This document shows, one piece after another, positions 34,796 to 46,234 of a stretch of DNA of 64,000 bases. A model generated the notes under the pieces. It saw only the letters and a list, made by a program, of their open reading frames with translations, did not search any database and was not told the origin of the DNA. The stretch comes from Pontivivens insulae (GTDB lineage: Bacteria; Pseudomonadota; Alphaproteobacteria; Rhodobacterales; Rhodobacteraceae): the NCBI RefSeq assembly GCF_900302495.1, contig NZ_OMKW01000001.1, forward strand, positions 558,001 through 622,000, written 5' to 3'. Every line of letters begins with the position of its first letter. Position 1 is the first letter of the stretch. A program made the translations under genes and the position numbers.

Positions 34796-36127
34796 ATGCT
34801 TTGGCAACAACTCCAAAACCAGCCGGTCATCCTTGATTGGTCCTTCTATGGTCCTGTGATCCTGTTCGTGATCCTGATTGCCCTTGGCGTGCCCGTGTGG
34901 GCTGCTATCGGCGCAGCCTCGATCGGCATGCTCTATATCAGTCAGGTTCTCCCACTCAGTCTGGTGGGTGAGGCGCTGTTCTCGGGTATCGACCATTTCG
35001 CCCTGACGGCAATCCCGCTCTTCATTCTGACCGGTGACGTATTGGTGCGCACCGGGTTGAGCCGCAAGTTCCTCGACGTGGCCGAAGCGTTGACGAATTG
35101 GACTCGCGGCGGGTTCGGTTCTGCCACCGTTCTGGTCTGTGGCATGTTCGCTGCAATCTCCGGCTCCGACGCTGCGGGTGCCGCTGCGGTTGGCCGGATG
35201 ACGATCGACCGATTGGTCGAGAGCGGCTATCCGCGACCCTACGCATGCGCACTGGTTGCAGCCGGTGCCTGTACGGGCATCCTGATCCCGCCATCCATCG
35301 CCTATATCGTGGTTGGTCTGATCCTGGGGATTTCAGCGTCCACCCTTTTCCAGGCCGCGCTGATCCCAGGTATTCTGATCCTCGGGTCGATCCTGGTCAC
35401 GAACTCGGTCGTGAACCGCCGCCATGCATACACGAAAGGCGTCGCGCTCAGCTTTGGGGAGTGGTTGGCCCAGTTGGGGCGCACACTCGCAAGTGGTTGG
35501 TACGCCTTCCTTGTGCCCGGCATCATCTTCTACGGTATTTTCTCGGGCAAACTGACCCCGACAGAGGCTGGTGCGACCGCTGTTGTGGTGACGATTATCA
35601 TCGGCTTCATCATCGGAACGCTGAAATGGTCGCACTTCCCGGCCATGATGGTCAGCTCTGCCAAGGTGAACGGCGTCATCCTGCCGATCATCGCGATGTC
35701 CCTTCCGCTGGCGCAGGCCATGGCCGCGATTGGTGTGCCTCAGGGCTTTGTCTATTCCGTAACTTCGCTTACTAATGAGCCTTGGATTCTCATTTTGATG
35801 ATGATCGGCATTCTGATTGCCGCAGGCTGTGTTATGGAAACGACCCCGAACATCGTGATTTTGGCACCGATCCTGAAGCCTCTGGCCGACAATATCGGCA
35901 TGAATGAGGTCCAGTTCTGCATCATGCTGATTACGGCTTTGGGGGTTGGCTTCATCACTCCGCCCCTTGGTCTAAACCTCTTCGTGGTGTCCGGCATAAC
36001 GGGAGAATCCATTCTCAAGATTGCCGCGCGCGCCGTCCCCTTCGTGTTCTTCATGCTGCTCGTGGTTCTGATGATCGCCTATATCCCGGCGTTCTCCACC
36101 ATGATGCTGCCTGAAAACCTCAGATAA
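34796..36127 (+). CDS. TRAP transporter large permease (DHPS locus)
   Basis: A 443-residue DctM-type permease with about 12 helices. FVILIALGVPVWAAIGAAS, AIPLFILTGDVLVRTGLSRK, GMFAAISGSDAAGAAAVG and the C-terminal GFITPPLGLNLFVVSGITGES are characteristic. It completes the TRAP system of the sulfopropanediol operon and is followed 13 bases later by hpsN. Confidence 0.94.
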   Translation: MLWQQLQNQPVILDWSFYGPVILFVILIALGVPVWAAIGAASIGMLYISQVLPLSLVGEALFSGIDHFALTAIPLFILTGDVLVRTGLSRKFLDVAEALTNWTRGGFGSATVLVCGMFAAISGSDAAGAAAVGRMTIDRLVESGYPRPYACALVAAGACTGILIPPSIAYIVVGLILGISASTLFQAALIPGILILGSILVTNSVVNRRHAYTKGVALSFGEWLAQLGRTLASGWYAFLVPGIIFYGIFSGKLTPTEAGATAVVVTIIIGFIIGTLKWSHFPAMMVSSAKVNGVILPIIAMSLPLAQAMAAIGVPQGFVYSVTSLTNEPWILILMMIGILIAAGCVMETTPNIVILAPILKPLADNIGMNEVQFCIMLITALGVGFITPPLGLNLFVVSGITGESILKIAARAVPFVFFMLLVVLMIAYIPAFSTMMLPENLR

Positions 36128-36140
36128 GAAAGTCGAACCG

Positions 36141-37448
36141 ATGTCGGTTACATACCTCAAGAAAGCTCCGAAAACCTCTGCTACGGATGCGGGCGACGTG
36201 CAGGAGACGGTGCGCGGTATCCTCAACGATATCGAGGCTGGTGGTGAGGACGCGGCCCGCAAATATGCGGCCAAGTTTGATCGCTATGATGGCAATATCC
36301 TGCTGACACGCGATGAGATTGACGCCGCCGCCGCGAAGGTTCCGCAGGTTCTCAAGGATGACATCCGATTTGCACATGACAACGTGCGCCGCTTTGCCGA
36401 GGCGCAGAAGTCCACGATTCAGGACATGGAATATGAGATCCATCCGGGTCTGATCGCGGGTCAAAAGGCGATCCCGTGTAACGCAGCGGGCTGCTATGCA
36501 CCCGGTGGCCGCTATTCGCATGTGGCTTCGGCCCTGATGACAGTGACGACCGCCAAGGTCGCGGGTTGCGGACACATCACCGCCTGCTCCCCGCCACGCC
36601 CCGAAATCGGCGTGAACCCGGCGATCATCTACACCGCTGATATCTGCGGGGCAGACAGCATCCTCGCACTCGGCGGAGTTCAGGGCATTGCCGCGATGGC
36701 GTTCGGCCTGTTCGGTTTGCCGAAATCCGACATCCTTGTCGGTCCGGGCAACCAGTTCGTGGCAGAGGCAAAGCGCATGCTGTTTGGACGTGTCGGCATC
36801 GACATGTTCGCAGGACCAACCGACAGTCTGATCCTTGCAGATGCCAGTGCCGACCCCGAAATCGTCGCCTGGGACCTCGTCGGTCAGGCGGAGCATGGCT
36901 ACAACTCCCCGGTCTGGCTGGTCACAGACAATCGCGAGCTGGCTGAGAAAGTGCTGAACCGCGTGCCGGAGTTGATCGAAACCCTGCCCGAGACCAACGC
37001 GCAGAACGCCGCCGCCGCATGGCGCGACTATGCCGAGGTGATCCTGTGCGACACGCGGGAGGAGATGGCAGCAACCTCCGACGCCTATGCGCCAGAGCAC
37101 CTGACGGTCCAGGCCGAAGAACTCGACTGGTGGCTGAACCGTCTGTCCTGCTATGGCTCTCTCTTCCTTGGGGAAGAGACGACCGTGGCCTTTGGGGACA
37201 AGGCATCCGGCACGAACCATGTTCTGCCAACCTCTGGCGCTGCAAAATACACCGGCGGCCTTTCCGTGCACAAATATATGAAGCTCGTGACGTGGCAGCG
37301 CGCGACCCGCGAAGGGTCGAAGTCGGTTGCAGAAGCCACCGCCCGGATTTCCCGCCTCGAAGGGATGGAAGGGCACGCCCGCACAGCCGATATCCGCCTT
37401 GCGAAGTATTTCCCCGGTGAGAACTTCGATCTGAGCGGCGCGGAATGA
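36141..37448 (+). CDS. hpsN: Sulfopropanediol 3-dehydrogenase HpsN (histidinol dehydrogenase homologue)
   Basis: A 435-residue NAD- and zinc-dependent dehydrogenase that oxidises (R)-DHPS in two steps to (R)-sulfolactate. It has the HisD fold with zinc ligands in LVGQAEHGYNS (Gln, His), GDKASGTNHVLPTSG (Asp) and the late GLSVHKYMK (His), plus the catalytic YAPEHL pair. The opening MSVTYLKKAP and the CNAAGCYAPGGRYSH loop are typical of the HpsN subgroup rather than histidine biosynthesis, and no his genes are near. It lies between the TRAP transporter and two dehydrogenases. It overlaps the SDR gene by four bases. Confidence 0.9.
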   Translation: MSVTYLKKAPKTSATDAGDVQETVRGILNDIEAGGEDAARKYAAKFDRYDGNILLTRDEIDAAAAKVPQVLKDDIRFAHDNVRRFAEAQKSTIQDMEYEIHPGLIAGQKAIPCNAAGCYAPGGRYSHVASALMTVTTAKVAGCGHITACSPPRPEIGVNPAIIYTADICGADSILALGGVQGIAAMAFGLFGLPKSDILVGPGNQFVAEAKRMLFGRVGIDMFAGPTDSLILADASADPEIVAWDLVGQAEHGYNSPVWLVTDNRELAEKVLNRVPELIETLPETNAQNAAAAWRDYAEVILCDTREEMAATSDAYAPEHLTVQAEELDWWLNRLSCYGSLFLGEETTVAFGDKASGTNHVLPTSGAAKYTGGLSVHKYMKLVTWQRATREGSKSVAEATARISRLEGMEGHARTADIRLAKYFPGENFDLSGAE

Positions 37449-38188
37449 GCGCGCATCCCGAATTCTCGGTGACCGGCCGGGTGGCCTGTGTCACCGGGGG
37501 CAGTTCGGGGCTGGGACAGGCCATGGCGGCTGCGCTTGCGGATGCGGGCGCATGGGTCGTCACGGTCTCTCGCGGACAGGCGGAATGGGTGGATGGCACC
37601 CGTTCCGTCAGCGTGCAGGCGGATGTGTCGGAACTCGATCACCTGCCCGCCCTCGCCACCGCAGTGGCAGAGCCTTTTGGCCCGCCTGATATCCTGATCA
37701 ATGCTGCTGGCATCAACACGCGGCAAAAAGCCGATGATGTGACATCCGATGGCTGGCAAAAGACCATCGACCTCAACCTGTCCGCCCCATTCTTTCTGGC
37801 GCAGGCCCTTGCCCCTGCGATGAAGGAAAAGGGATGGGGGCGTATCGTCAACATTGCGTCCCTGCAATCGAGCCGCGCCTTCCCGGGCGGCATCGCTTAC
37901 GGTGCGACGAAGGGCGGGATCTCGCAACTTACCCGCGCGATGGCAGAGGCGTGGTCCCCGCACGGGATCAACGCGAACGCACTTGCGCCGGGCTTTTTCC
38001 CCACCGCGCTGACTGGCCCGGTCTTCTCTGACCCGGAGCTGTCCGCGCGCCATGCGGCGCAGACCTGTATCGGGCGGAATGGCACGATGGATGATATCGT
38101 TGGTCCGGCCCTGTTCCTGTGTTCCGAGGCCTCGGCCTATGTCACGGGCCAAGTGCTCCATGTCGACGGGGGGTTCACCGCAAAATGA
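37445..38188 (+). CDS. hpsO: Short-chain dehydrogenase, probable DHPS 2-dehydrogenase
   Basis: A 247-residue SDR: NAD(P) motif GGSSGLGQA, active-site Tyr-Lys in YGATKGG, and C-terminal GQVLHVDGGF. In the known pathway of Cupriavidus, an SDR (HpsO) and a zinc alcohol dehydrogenase (HpsP) interconvert DHPS enantiomers through the 2-keto form, and the same pair follows hpsN here. Overlaps hpsN and the next gene by four bases each. The symbol rests on position and family. Confidence 0.78.
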   Translation: MSAHPEFSVTGRVACVTGGSSGLGQAMAAALADAGAWVVTVSRGQAEWVDGTRSVSVQADVSELDHLPALATAVAEPFGPPDILINAAGINTRQKADDVTSDGWQKTIDLNLSAPFFLAQALAPAMKEKGWGRIVNIASLQSSRAFPGGIAYGATKGGISQLTRAMAEAWSPHGINANALAPGFFPTALTGPVFSDPELSARHAAQTCIGRNGTMDDIVGPALFLCSEASAYVTGQVLHVDGGFTAK

Positions 38189-39142
38189 AAGCGCTCGTTT
38201 ACACCGGTCCACACACTCTTGAGTATCGCGACTTTCCTGATCCAACCCCCGCGGACGGGGAAGTTGTGGTGCATATCGAAGCTGTTGGCATTTGCGGCTC
38301 CGATATGCACGCCTATGCTGGCCATGACGAACGCCGCCCGGCCCCGCTTATTCTGGGGCATGAGGCGGCGGGCACAGTGGCGGGCACCAATCGTCGGGTG
38401 ACGATCAATCCGCTCGTCACCTGTGGGAGCTGTCCGGCCTGCACCTCCGGTCGTGACAACTTGTGCCCGACGCGCCAGATCATCTCCATGCCCCCGCGTG
38501 AGGGCGGTTTTGCGGAACAGGTCGCCATGCCAGAGGGCAATTTGGTCCACGTTCCCGACGGTGTCCCAATCCAAAAGGCCGCCTTGGCCGAGCCTCTCGC
38601 GTGCGGCTGGCACGCGGTGCGTCATGTGGAGCGGTTGCTCGACATCCCACTCAGCGAGGCAAAGACGCTCGTCATGGGCGGCGGGGCAATCGGGCTGGGC
38701 GCTGCCCTCGCCCTGCGGGCGCATGGCTGTGAACAGGTCACTGTCGCCGAGACCAATCCGGCGCGGGCTGAGGTGGTGCGTGGCGAGGGATTTGAGGTCA
38801 TCAATCCCATCGAGGACACGCTGCCCACGATTGATGCGGTCATCGACGGCGTTGGATTTGCGGCGACGCGCGCCAGCGCCAGTGCGGCTGTCCGGCCCGG
38901 TGGCGTGATCGCACATATCGGTCTTGGAAGCTCAGAAGGTGGTTTGGATATTCGCCGCGCAACGTTGCAGGAGATCACCTTCATCGGGACATATACCTAC
39001 ACGGCACAGGAATTCCGCGACACAGCCGCCGCGATCTTCGACGGGCGGTTGGGTGCATTGGACTGGACCGAAGAGCGACCATTGGCGGAGGGCGCCCAGG
39101 CGTTTTCCGACATTGCCGGCGGGCAGGTCGCAGCACCCAAGA

Positions 39143-39159
<17 letters not shown>
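38185..39159 (+). CDS. hpsP: Zinc-dependent alcohol dehydrogenase, probable DHPS 2-dehydrogenase
   Basis: A 324-residue medium-chain dehydrogenase. Catalytic zinc site GICGSD and GHE, structural zinc CGSCPACTSGRDNLC, and nucleotide motif VMGGGAIGLGAALALRA. It overlaps the SDR stop (ATGA at 38185) and ends the operon. Its end overlaps the convergent oxyR by 17 bases. Expected to work with the SDR to epimerise DHPS. Assignment is from context. Confidence 0.78.
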
Positions 39160-42382
<3,223 letters not shown>

Positions 42383-42400
42383 TCCGGCACGCATCTGATC

Positions 42401-42437
42401 AAAGCCCGTCGCGCGGTTTCGTGCGGCGGGCTTTTTT
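42401..42437 (+). terminator. Rho-independent terminator of katG
   Basis: AAAGCCCGTCGC pairs with GCGGCGGGCTTT (one G-T pair) around a ten-base loop and is followed by a run of T. Confidence 0.9.
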
Positions 42438-42449
42438 TGTGGCGTGAAG

Positions 42450-42507
42450 GTGCAAAAACGGCTGTGCACAAAGCGTACACATCGCGTGCACAACCCGTGC
42501 ACCGAAA
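42450..42507. repeat. Array of 11-bp direct repeats (iteron-like)
   Basis: Four contiguous 11-base units begin with GTGCAC or GTACAC: GTGCACAAAGC (42464), GTACACATCGC (42475), GTGCACAACCC (42486) and GTGCACCGAAA (42497). A degenerate copy GTGCAAAAACG lies at 42450. They fill the gap between the katG terminator and the convergent anti-sigma gene. The period equals about one helical turn. Function unknown. Confidence 0.6.
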
Positions 42508-42541
42508 TGTCATACCGAAGTCGCCCTAAACGGCTTTCGGA

Positions 42542-43267
42542 TCAGGAAAACAGCTGTTGAAGCGCCCCCGCGCTCCGCTCAATCTGGACAGCGTCCTGTC
42601 CACCGATCAGCAGGAACTCGAAGCCGCCACGGGCAAAGGCAGCGCTTTCCATGCCGCGACGCTCCGCAAATTCGATTGACCGCGTGTCCGCAGCACCAGT
42701 CTGCGTGATGCAGAACGCGATTGGTCTTCCAGAGCTGTCGGCAAAGACGATCTGGGCGATTGCCTCCCCCTCGAATTCGAGGATCTGGGTTCGGATCAGC
42801 GAGAGCCCCGAAAGACTGCTCAGCGCCTCAGCAGGTAGCGACCGACCAATGGCTGCGCCTGCGCGGTCGAACTGCTGGGCAAGCTGCATCGGCGTTGTGG
42901 AAATCTCGGAGATCGTTTGCGGGCTGTAGAGCGCCTGATAGGCCGCAACCTCAACCATCCAGTCCTTGGCCGGATCGGCCGCAACCAGTGTCATGGTCAC
43001 ATAGACGGCCGCACCACCGATTGCAGCTGCCAATCCCGCTGGCCACCATGCTGTGCGCGGCGGTGCAGCGATCGGCACGAACGCTTCAGGTTCCACATTG
43101 GCAGAGACGGGCCTGACCGCGTCCCGGATCACTTCGGCGAGCGGATCAAGCGCCATCATACGGTCTTCCAACGCCGGATCGGCTTCCATAGCCTGCGTGA
43201 CAGCTTCGACGAGATCAGGATGGGCCGTTCCATCGAGGACGGAGAGAAGCTGTTCATCGGTAAACAT
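42542..43267 (-). CDS. Membrane-anchored anti-sigma factor
   Basis: A 241-residue protein: an N-terminal cytoplasmic region (MFTDEQLLSVLDGTAHPDLVEAV, about 1-73) of the kind that binds ECF sigma factors, one helix at about 74-97, and a periplasmic domain of about 140 residues. It starts on the last base of the sigma gene, so the two are co-translated. There is no zinc HxxxCxxC motif in the N terminus, so it is not a ZAS-type anti-sigma. Release may depend on the periplasmic part. Confidence 0.82.
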   Translation of the reverse strand: MFTDEQLLSVLDGTAHPDLVEAVTQAMEADPALEDRMMALDPLAEVIRDAVRPVSANVEPEAFVPIAAPPRTAWWPAGLAAAIGGAAVYVTMTLVAADPAKDWMVEVAAYQALYSPQTISEISTTPMQLAQQFDRAGAAIGRSLPAEALSSLSGLSLIRTQILEFEGEAIAQIVFADSSGRPIAFCITQTGAADTRSIEFAERRGMESAAFARGGFEFLLIGGQDAVQIERSAGALQQLFS

Positions 43268-43803
43268 CAGACTTTCCTCCCCTTTGTCTGGCCCACGCGG
43301 GTGTCCTCGTTCAGGTGTTTTAGGCGCCCGCGCGCCGCGGACAGACGGCTCATGATGGTACCGATCGGAACGTCGAGAATGGCCGCTGCCTCGCTGTAGC
43401 GGAACCCCTCAACATAGACCAGAAGGACGGTCTGGCGCTGCGCCTCGGGTAGTTTCATCACTTCCGCAAACACCTGAGTGGCGAAAATATTCGATTCCGA
43501 TCCGGGATGCAGCGCGACGAGATCGCTCTCGGGCACGGCATCAATGGACTTGGCCTGCCGAATGGTTTCCGCCCGGACCTGATTGAGCCAGATCGAACGG
43601 CAGATCGTCATGCACCATGCATCCAGCCGTCCGTGCCCATCAAACTGGGCATGACGTTCAAGCGCCCTGACACAGGTAGACTGGGTCAGATCATCGGCAA
43701 TGTCGGGGCGCCTGCTGAGCGATAACGCAAAGCGCCAGATTGCCGGCACATGCTCTTGCAGTGCCCTGCCCAAAGCGTCCCGCGAAATTGGCACAGAAAA
43801 CAT
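43267..43803 (-). CDS. ECF-type RNA polymerase sigma factor
   Basis: A 178-residue sigma-70 family factor. Region 2 is PAIWRFALSLSRRPDIADDLTQSTCVRALE (about 20-50) with LDAWCMTICRSIWLNQVR; region 4 is LPEAQRQTVLLVYVEGFRYSEAAAILDVPIGTIMSRL. The frame continues to 43839, but neither possible ATG has a strong ribosome site. 43803 leaves room for a promoter region shared with the divergent YceI-cytochrome gene. Controlled by the anti-sigma factor encoded next. Confidence 0.9.
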   Translation of the reverse strand: MFSVPISRDALGRALQEHVPAIWRFALSLSRRPDIADDLTQSTCVRALERHAQFDGHGRLDAWCMTICRSIWLNQVRAETIRQAKSIDAVPESDLVALHPGSESNIFATQVFAEVMKLPEAQRQTVLLVYVEGFRYSEAAAILDVPIGTIMSRLSAARGRLKHLNEDTRVGQTKGRKV

Positions 43804-43840
43804 CGAATAAAACCATCTCGTCACGTGTTTCCCCACCATG

Positions 43841-43859
43841 GCAGGCGACAGACGCCTGC
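43841..43859. promoter_or_regulatory. Short palindrome between the sigma factor and YceI genes
   Basis: GCAGGCG-ACAGA-CGCCTGC, seven perfect pairs, in the divergent region. Could be a leader hairpin of the YceI fusion or an operator. Confidence 0.4.
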
Positions 43860-43884
43860 GCCAATCAAATGACAGGGAGACATC

Positions 43885-44835
43885 ATGTTCAGAACTCTAT
43901 CGACGATCGCAGCCGTAACCGGTGCGCTGGTGGCAGGAACGGCGGCCATAGCGGACAGCTGGACACTGAATGAAGACAGTTCTTTGGTCGCCTTCGGCTC
44001 GATCAAGAAGGATACGGTGGGTGAGTCCCACGCTTTCGAAACCGTTTCCGGGACGGTTTCCGCAGATGGCACCGTGGCAATCGAGATCGACCTGACCTCG
44101 GTTCAGACCAATATCGACATTCGCAACGAGCGGATGATGGAGCACGTGTTCAATGGTATCGGGACGGCGACGATCTCTGCCGCGATAGATATGAGCGGCC
44201 TGGAAGGGCTCGCCATAGGTGGGACGGATGAAATCTATACGGATGCGACGTTGAGCTTTCTGGCGGCGGATATTCCGCTGGAGCTGGACCTGTTTGTGAT
44301 GCGTCTTTCACAGGATCAGGTGCTTGTGACCAGCAATGGCATGACGTTCGTGAGCACAGAGGATCTGGGAATTGAGGCCGGGATCGACACATTGATGGAG
44401 CTGGCGGACCTGCCGGGCATCACGCGGACAACGCCGATTATGTTGCGACTGATCTTTGATGCCGATGTCGAACAGGCGGAGGCGGCGCCCGTCGCCCCTG
44501 TGACGGAGGTGGTCACCGTCGCTGTGACGGGGGACGCGGAAGCGGGTGCACGCCTGTTTCGGCAGTGCCGCGCCTGTCATTCGCTGAATGAAGGGCGTAA
44601 TGGTGTCGGGCCCAGCCTGCATGGGCTGATCGGCGCGACCGCAGGGCAGGTTGATGGCTTTCGTTATAGCGATGCGATGGCAGCTTCCGGCGTGATCTGG
44701 GGCGCTGGTACGCTGGACGGTTTCCTCGCTGATCCGAGGGGTTACGTGGACGGTACGTCCATGGCCTATCGCGGCATGGGCGACGCGGAGGATCGGCAGA
44801 ACCTGATCGCTTATCTCGCCCGCGAAAGTGGGTGA
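43885..44835 (+). CDS. YceI-domain protein fused to cytochrome c
   Basis: A 316-residue exported protein: Sec signal peptide (to about residue 23), a YceI lipocalin-like domain (about 24-195; SWTLNEDSSLVAFGSIKK, FETVSGTV, DIRNERMMEHVF), a short Pro/Ala/Val linker, then a class I cytochrome c with heme motif C228-R-A-C231-H232 and candidate axial Met293 (GTSMAY). YceI proteins bind polyisoprenoids or quinone-like lipids, so the fusion suggests electron transfer to or from a bound isoprenoid in the periplasm. Divergent from an ECF sigma pair that may control it. Confidence 0.88.
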   Translation: MFRTLSTIAAVTGALVAGTAAIADSWTLNEDSSLVAFGSIKKDTVGESHAFETVSGTVSADGTVAIEIDLTSVQTNIDIRNERMMEHVFNGIGTATISAAIDMSGLEGLAIGGTDEIYTDATLSFLAADIPLELDLFVMRLSQDQVLVTSNGMTFVSTEDLGIEAGIDTLMELADLPGITRTTPIMLRLIFDADVEQAEAAPVAPVTEVVTVAVTGDAEAGARLFRQCRACHSLNEGRNGVGPSLHGLIGATAGQVDGFRYSDAMAASGVIWGAGTLDGFLADPRGYVDGTSMAYRGMGDAEDRQNLIAYLARESG

Positions 44836-44879
44836 GGGCTGCGCGCCTGTCATGGCAGCCACGTTCATCGCCTTCTGAC

Positions 44880-44899
44880 GGAGGGCTGTACTGCCCTCC
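44880..44899. terminator. Hairpin between convergent YceI-cytochrome and sqdB-like genes
   Basis: GGAGGGC-TGTACT-GCCCTCC, seven pairs, in the 68-base convergent gap. No T run on the plus strand. Probable shared terminator. Confidence 0.5.
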
Positions 44900-44903
44900 C
44901 CCC

Positions 44904-46097
44904 TTAAGCTGCATCCTTTTTGTTGGCCTGGGCGGGGGTCCAGGTGGAGCGGGCTGGGATGCAGTCCATGATGACGCGGTCGGCATATTTGCGGCTGATC
45001 TCAAGCGTTTCATCGAGGAGGCCATTTTCCAGCGTGATAGGGTCGAGGCCGAGGTCGATGAAGGATTTGTTTGAGACGGTCAGGCCGTTTTCCGCAGCTT
45101 CATTCCTGGGATTGTCGACATACTGCACCTTCGCGCCGGTTGCTTTGCTGACGAGTATTGCAAGGTCCCGGATGCAGTGGGTTTCCGTCATCTGATTGCG
45201 GATTCTGACACCGTCGCCGGATTTCGGCGGATTTTCGATCGCCATCGAGATGCAGCGGACTGTGTCCTGAATGTTGATGAAGGCGCGTGTTTGGCCGCCG
45301 GTGCCGTGGACAGTCAGCGGATGCCCCACGGCGGCCTGCATCAGAAAACGGTTGAGCACGGTTCCGTAATCGCCGTCATAGTCGAAGCGATTGATGAGCC
45401 GGTCATCCTGGCGCGTTTCATCGGTCTGTGTGCCCCAGACGATGCCCTGATGCAGGTCGGTCACGCGCAGGCCGTCATTCTTCGCGTAATACTGGAAAGC
45501 GAGCTGATCGAGGCACTTGGTCATGTGGTAGACCGAGCCGGGATTGACGGGGTAGAGGATTTCGCGCGGGATCATCTGGCCCTCGTGGCCCTTCACGAAG
45601 ACTTCCAAATAGCCTTCGGGCAGTTCCAGGCCGTCACCATCATAGCCGTAGACCCCCATCGTGCCGAGGTGGACGATGTGTGGATCAAGCTCGAGTTCGG
45701 TTATCGCGACGAGCAGGTTATGCGTGCCGCTGACATTGTTGTCGACGGTGTAGCGCTTCGCGCGGGGCGAACGCATGGAGTATGGTGCGGCGCGCTGTTC
45801 CCCAAAATGGACGATGGCGTCAGGCTCCACCCCGTCGAGGACCATGCGCAGACCTTCATAATCGGTGGCGATATCGAGATTGTGGAATGTGATGGGTCGA
45901 CCCGACACCTCCCGCCAGGCTTTGCAACGGGTGGTGATGTCGGCAATCGGGGTCAGGCTGTCGGCGCCCAGTTCACGATCAATCGCTCGTCGCGAAAGAT
46001 TATCGACAATGGTTATGTCGTGACCCTTCGCGCTGAGATGCAGGGCCGTGGGCCAGCCGCAGAACCCGTCGCCGCCAATGATAATAATCCGTGCCAT
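44904..46097 (-). CDS. sqdB: UDP-sulfoquinovose synthase-like SDR (SqdB/SQD1)
   Basis: A 397-residue extended short-chain dehydrogenase that would convert UDP-glucose and sulfite to UDP-sulfoquinovose, the sulfolipid head-group donor. NAD motif GGDGFCGWP (8-16), catalytic Thr146 (GTMGVYG), Tyr190 and Lys194 (YHMTK). The stretch VLNRFLMQAAVGHPLTVHGTGGQTRAFINIQDTVRC is close to plant SQD1. ATG 46097 is nine bases after GGAGAG and is chosen. No sulfolipid glycosyltransferase is adjacent, so a related sugar-modifying role is possible. Confidence 0.83.
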   Translation of the reverse strand: MARIIIIGGDGFCGWPTALHLSAKGHDITIVDNLSRRAIDRELGADSLTPIADITTRCKAWREVSGRPITFHNLDIATDYEGLRMVLDGVEPDAIVHFGEQRAAPYSMRSPRAKRYTVDNNVSGTHNLLVAITELELDPHIVHLGTMGVYGYDGDGLELPEGYLEVFVKGHEGQMIPREILYPVNPGSVYHMTKCLDQLAFQYYAKNDGLRVTDLHQGIVWGTQTDETRQDDRLINRFDYDGDYGTVLNRFLMQAAVGHPLTVHGTGGQTRAFINIQDTVRCISMAIENPPKSGDGVRIRNQMTETHCIRDLAILVSKATGAKVQYVDNPRNEAAENGLTVSNKSFIDLGLDPITLENGLLDETLEISRKYADRVIMDCIPARSTWTPAQANKKDAA

Positions 46098-46192
46098 AAC
46101 CATACTCTCCACTTCAATCACACTGTCTGAATTCCAGACCTGAGTGAAAGAACGGTTAAGACGGACAGGAAGTTTCGGAATTTGCAAAGAAA

Positions 46193-46220
46193 GCGGGCGG
46201 GACCTTTCGATCCCGCCCGC
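46193..46220 (-). terminator. Terminator of the hydantoinase gene
   Basis: GCGGGCGGGA-N8-TCCCGCCCGC, ten perfect pairs. On the minus strand it is followed by TTTCTTT. It sits 15 bases after the stop of the gene at 46235. Confidence 0.85.
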
Positions 46221-46234
46221 ATTGAAGCTTGATG

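Noticed and set aside
36141-37448. hisD (histidine biosynthesis)
   Set aside because: Fold is histidinol dehydrogenase, but the operon context (TRAP transporter, two alcohol dehydrogenases) and the HpsN-type N terminus point to sulfopropanediol dehydrogenase.
43804-43884. ECF autoregulatory promoter (GGAAC/CGTC type) between the sigma factor and YceI genes
   Set aside because: A CGTC at about 43819 has only a poor GAAAAC-like partner at a marginal spacing; not strong enough to annotate.
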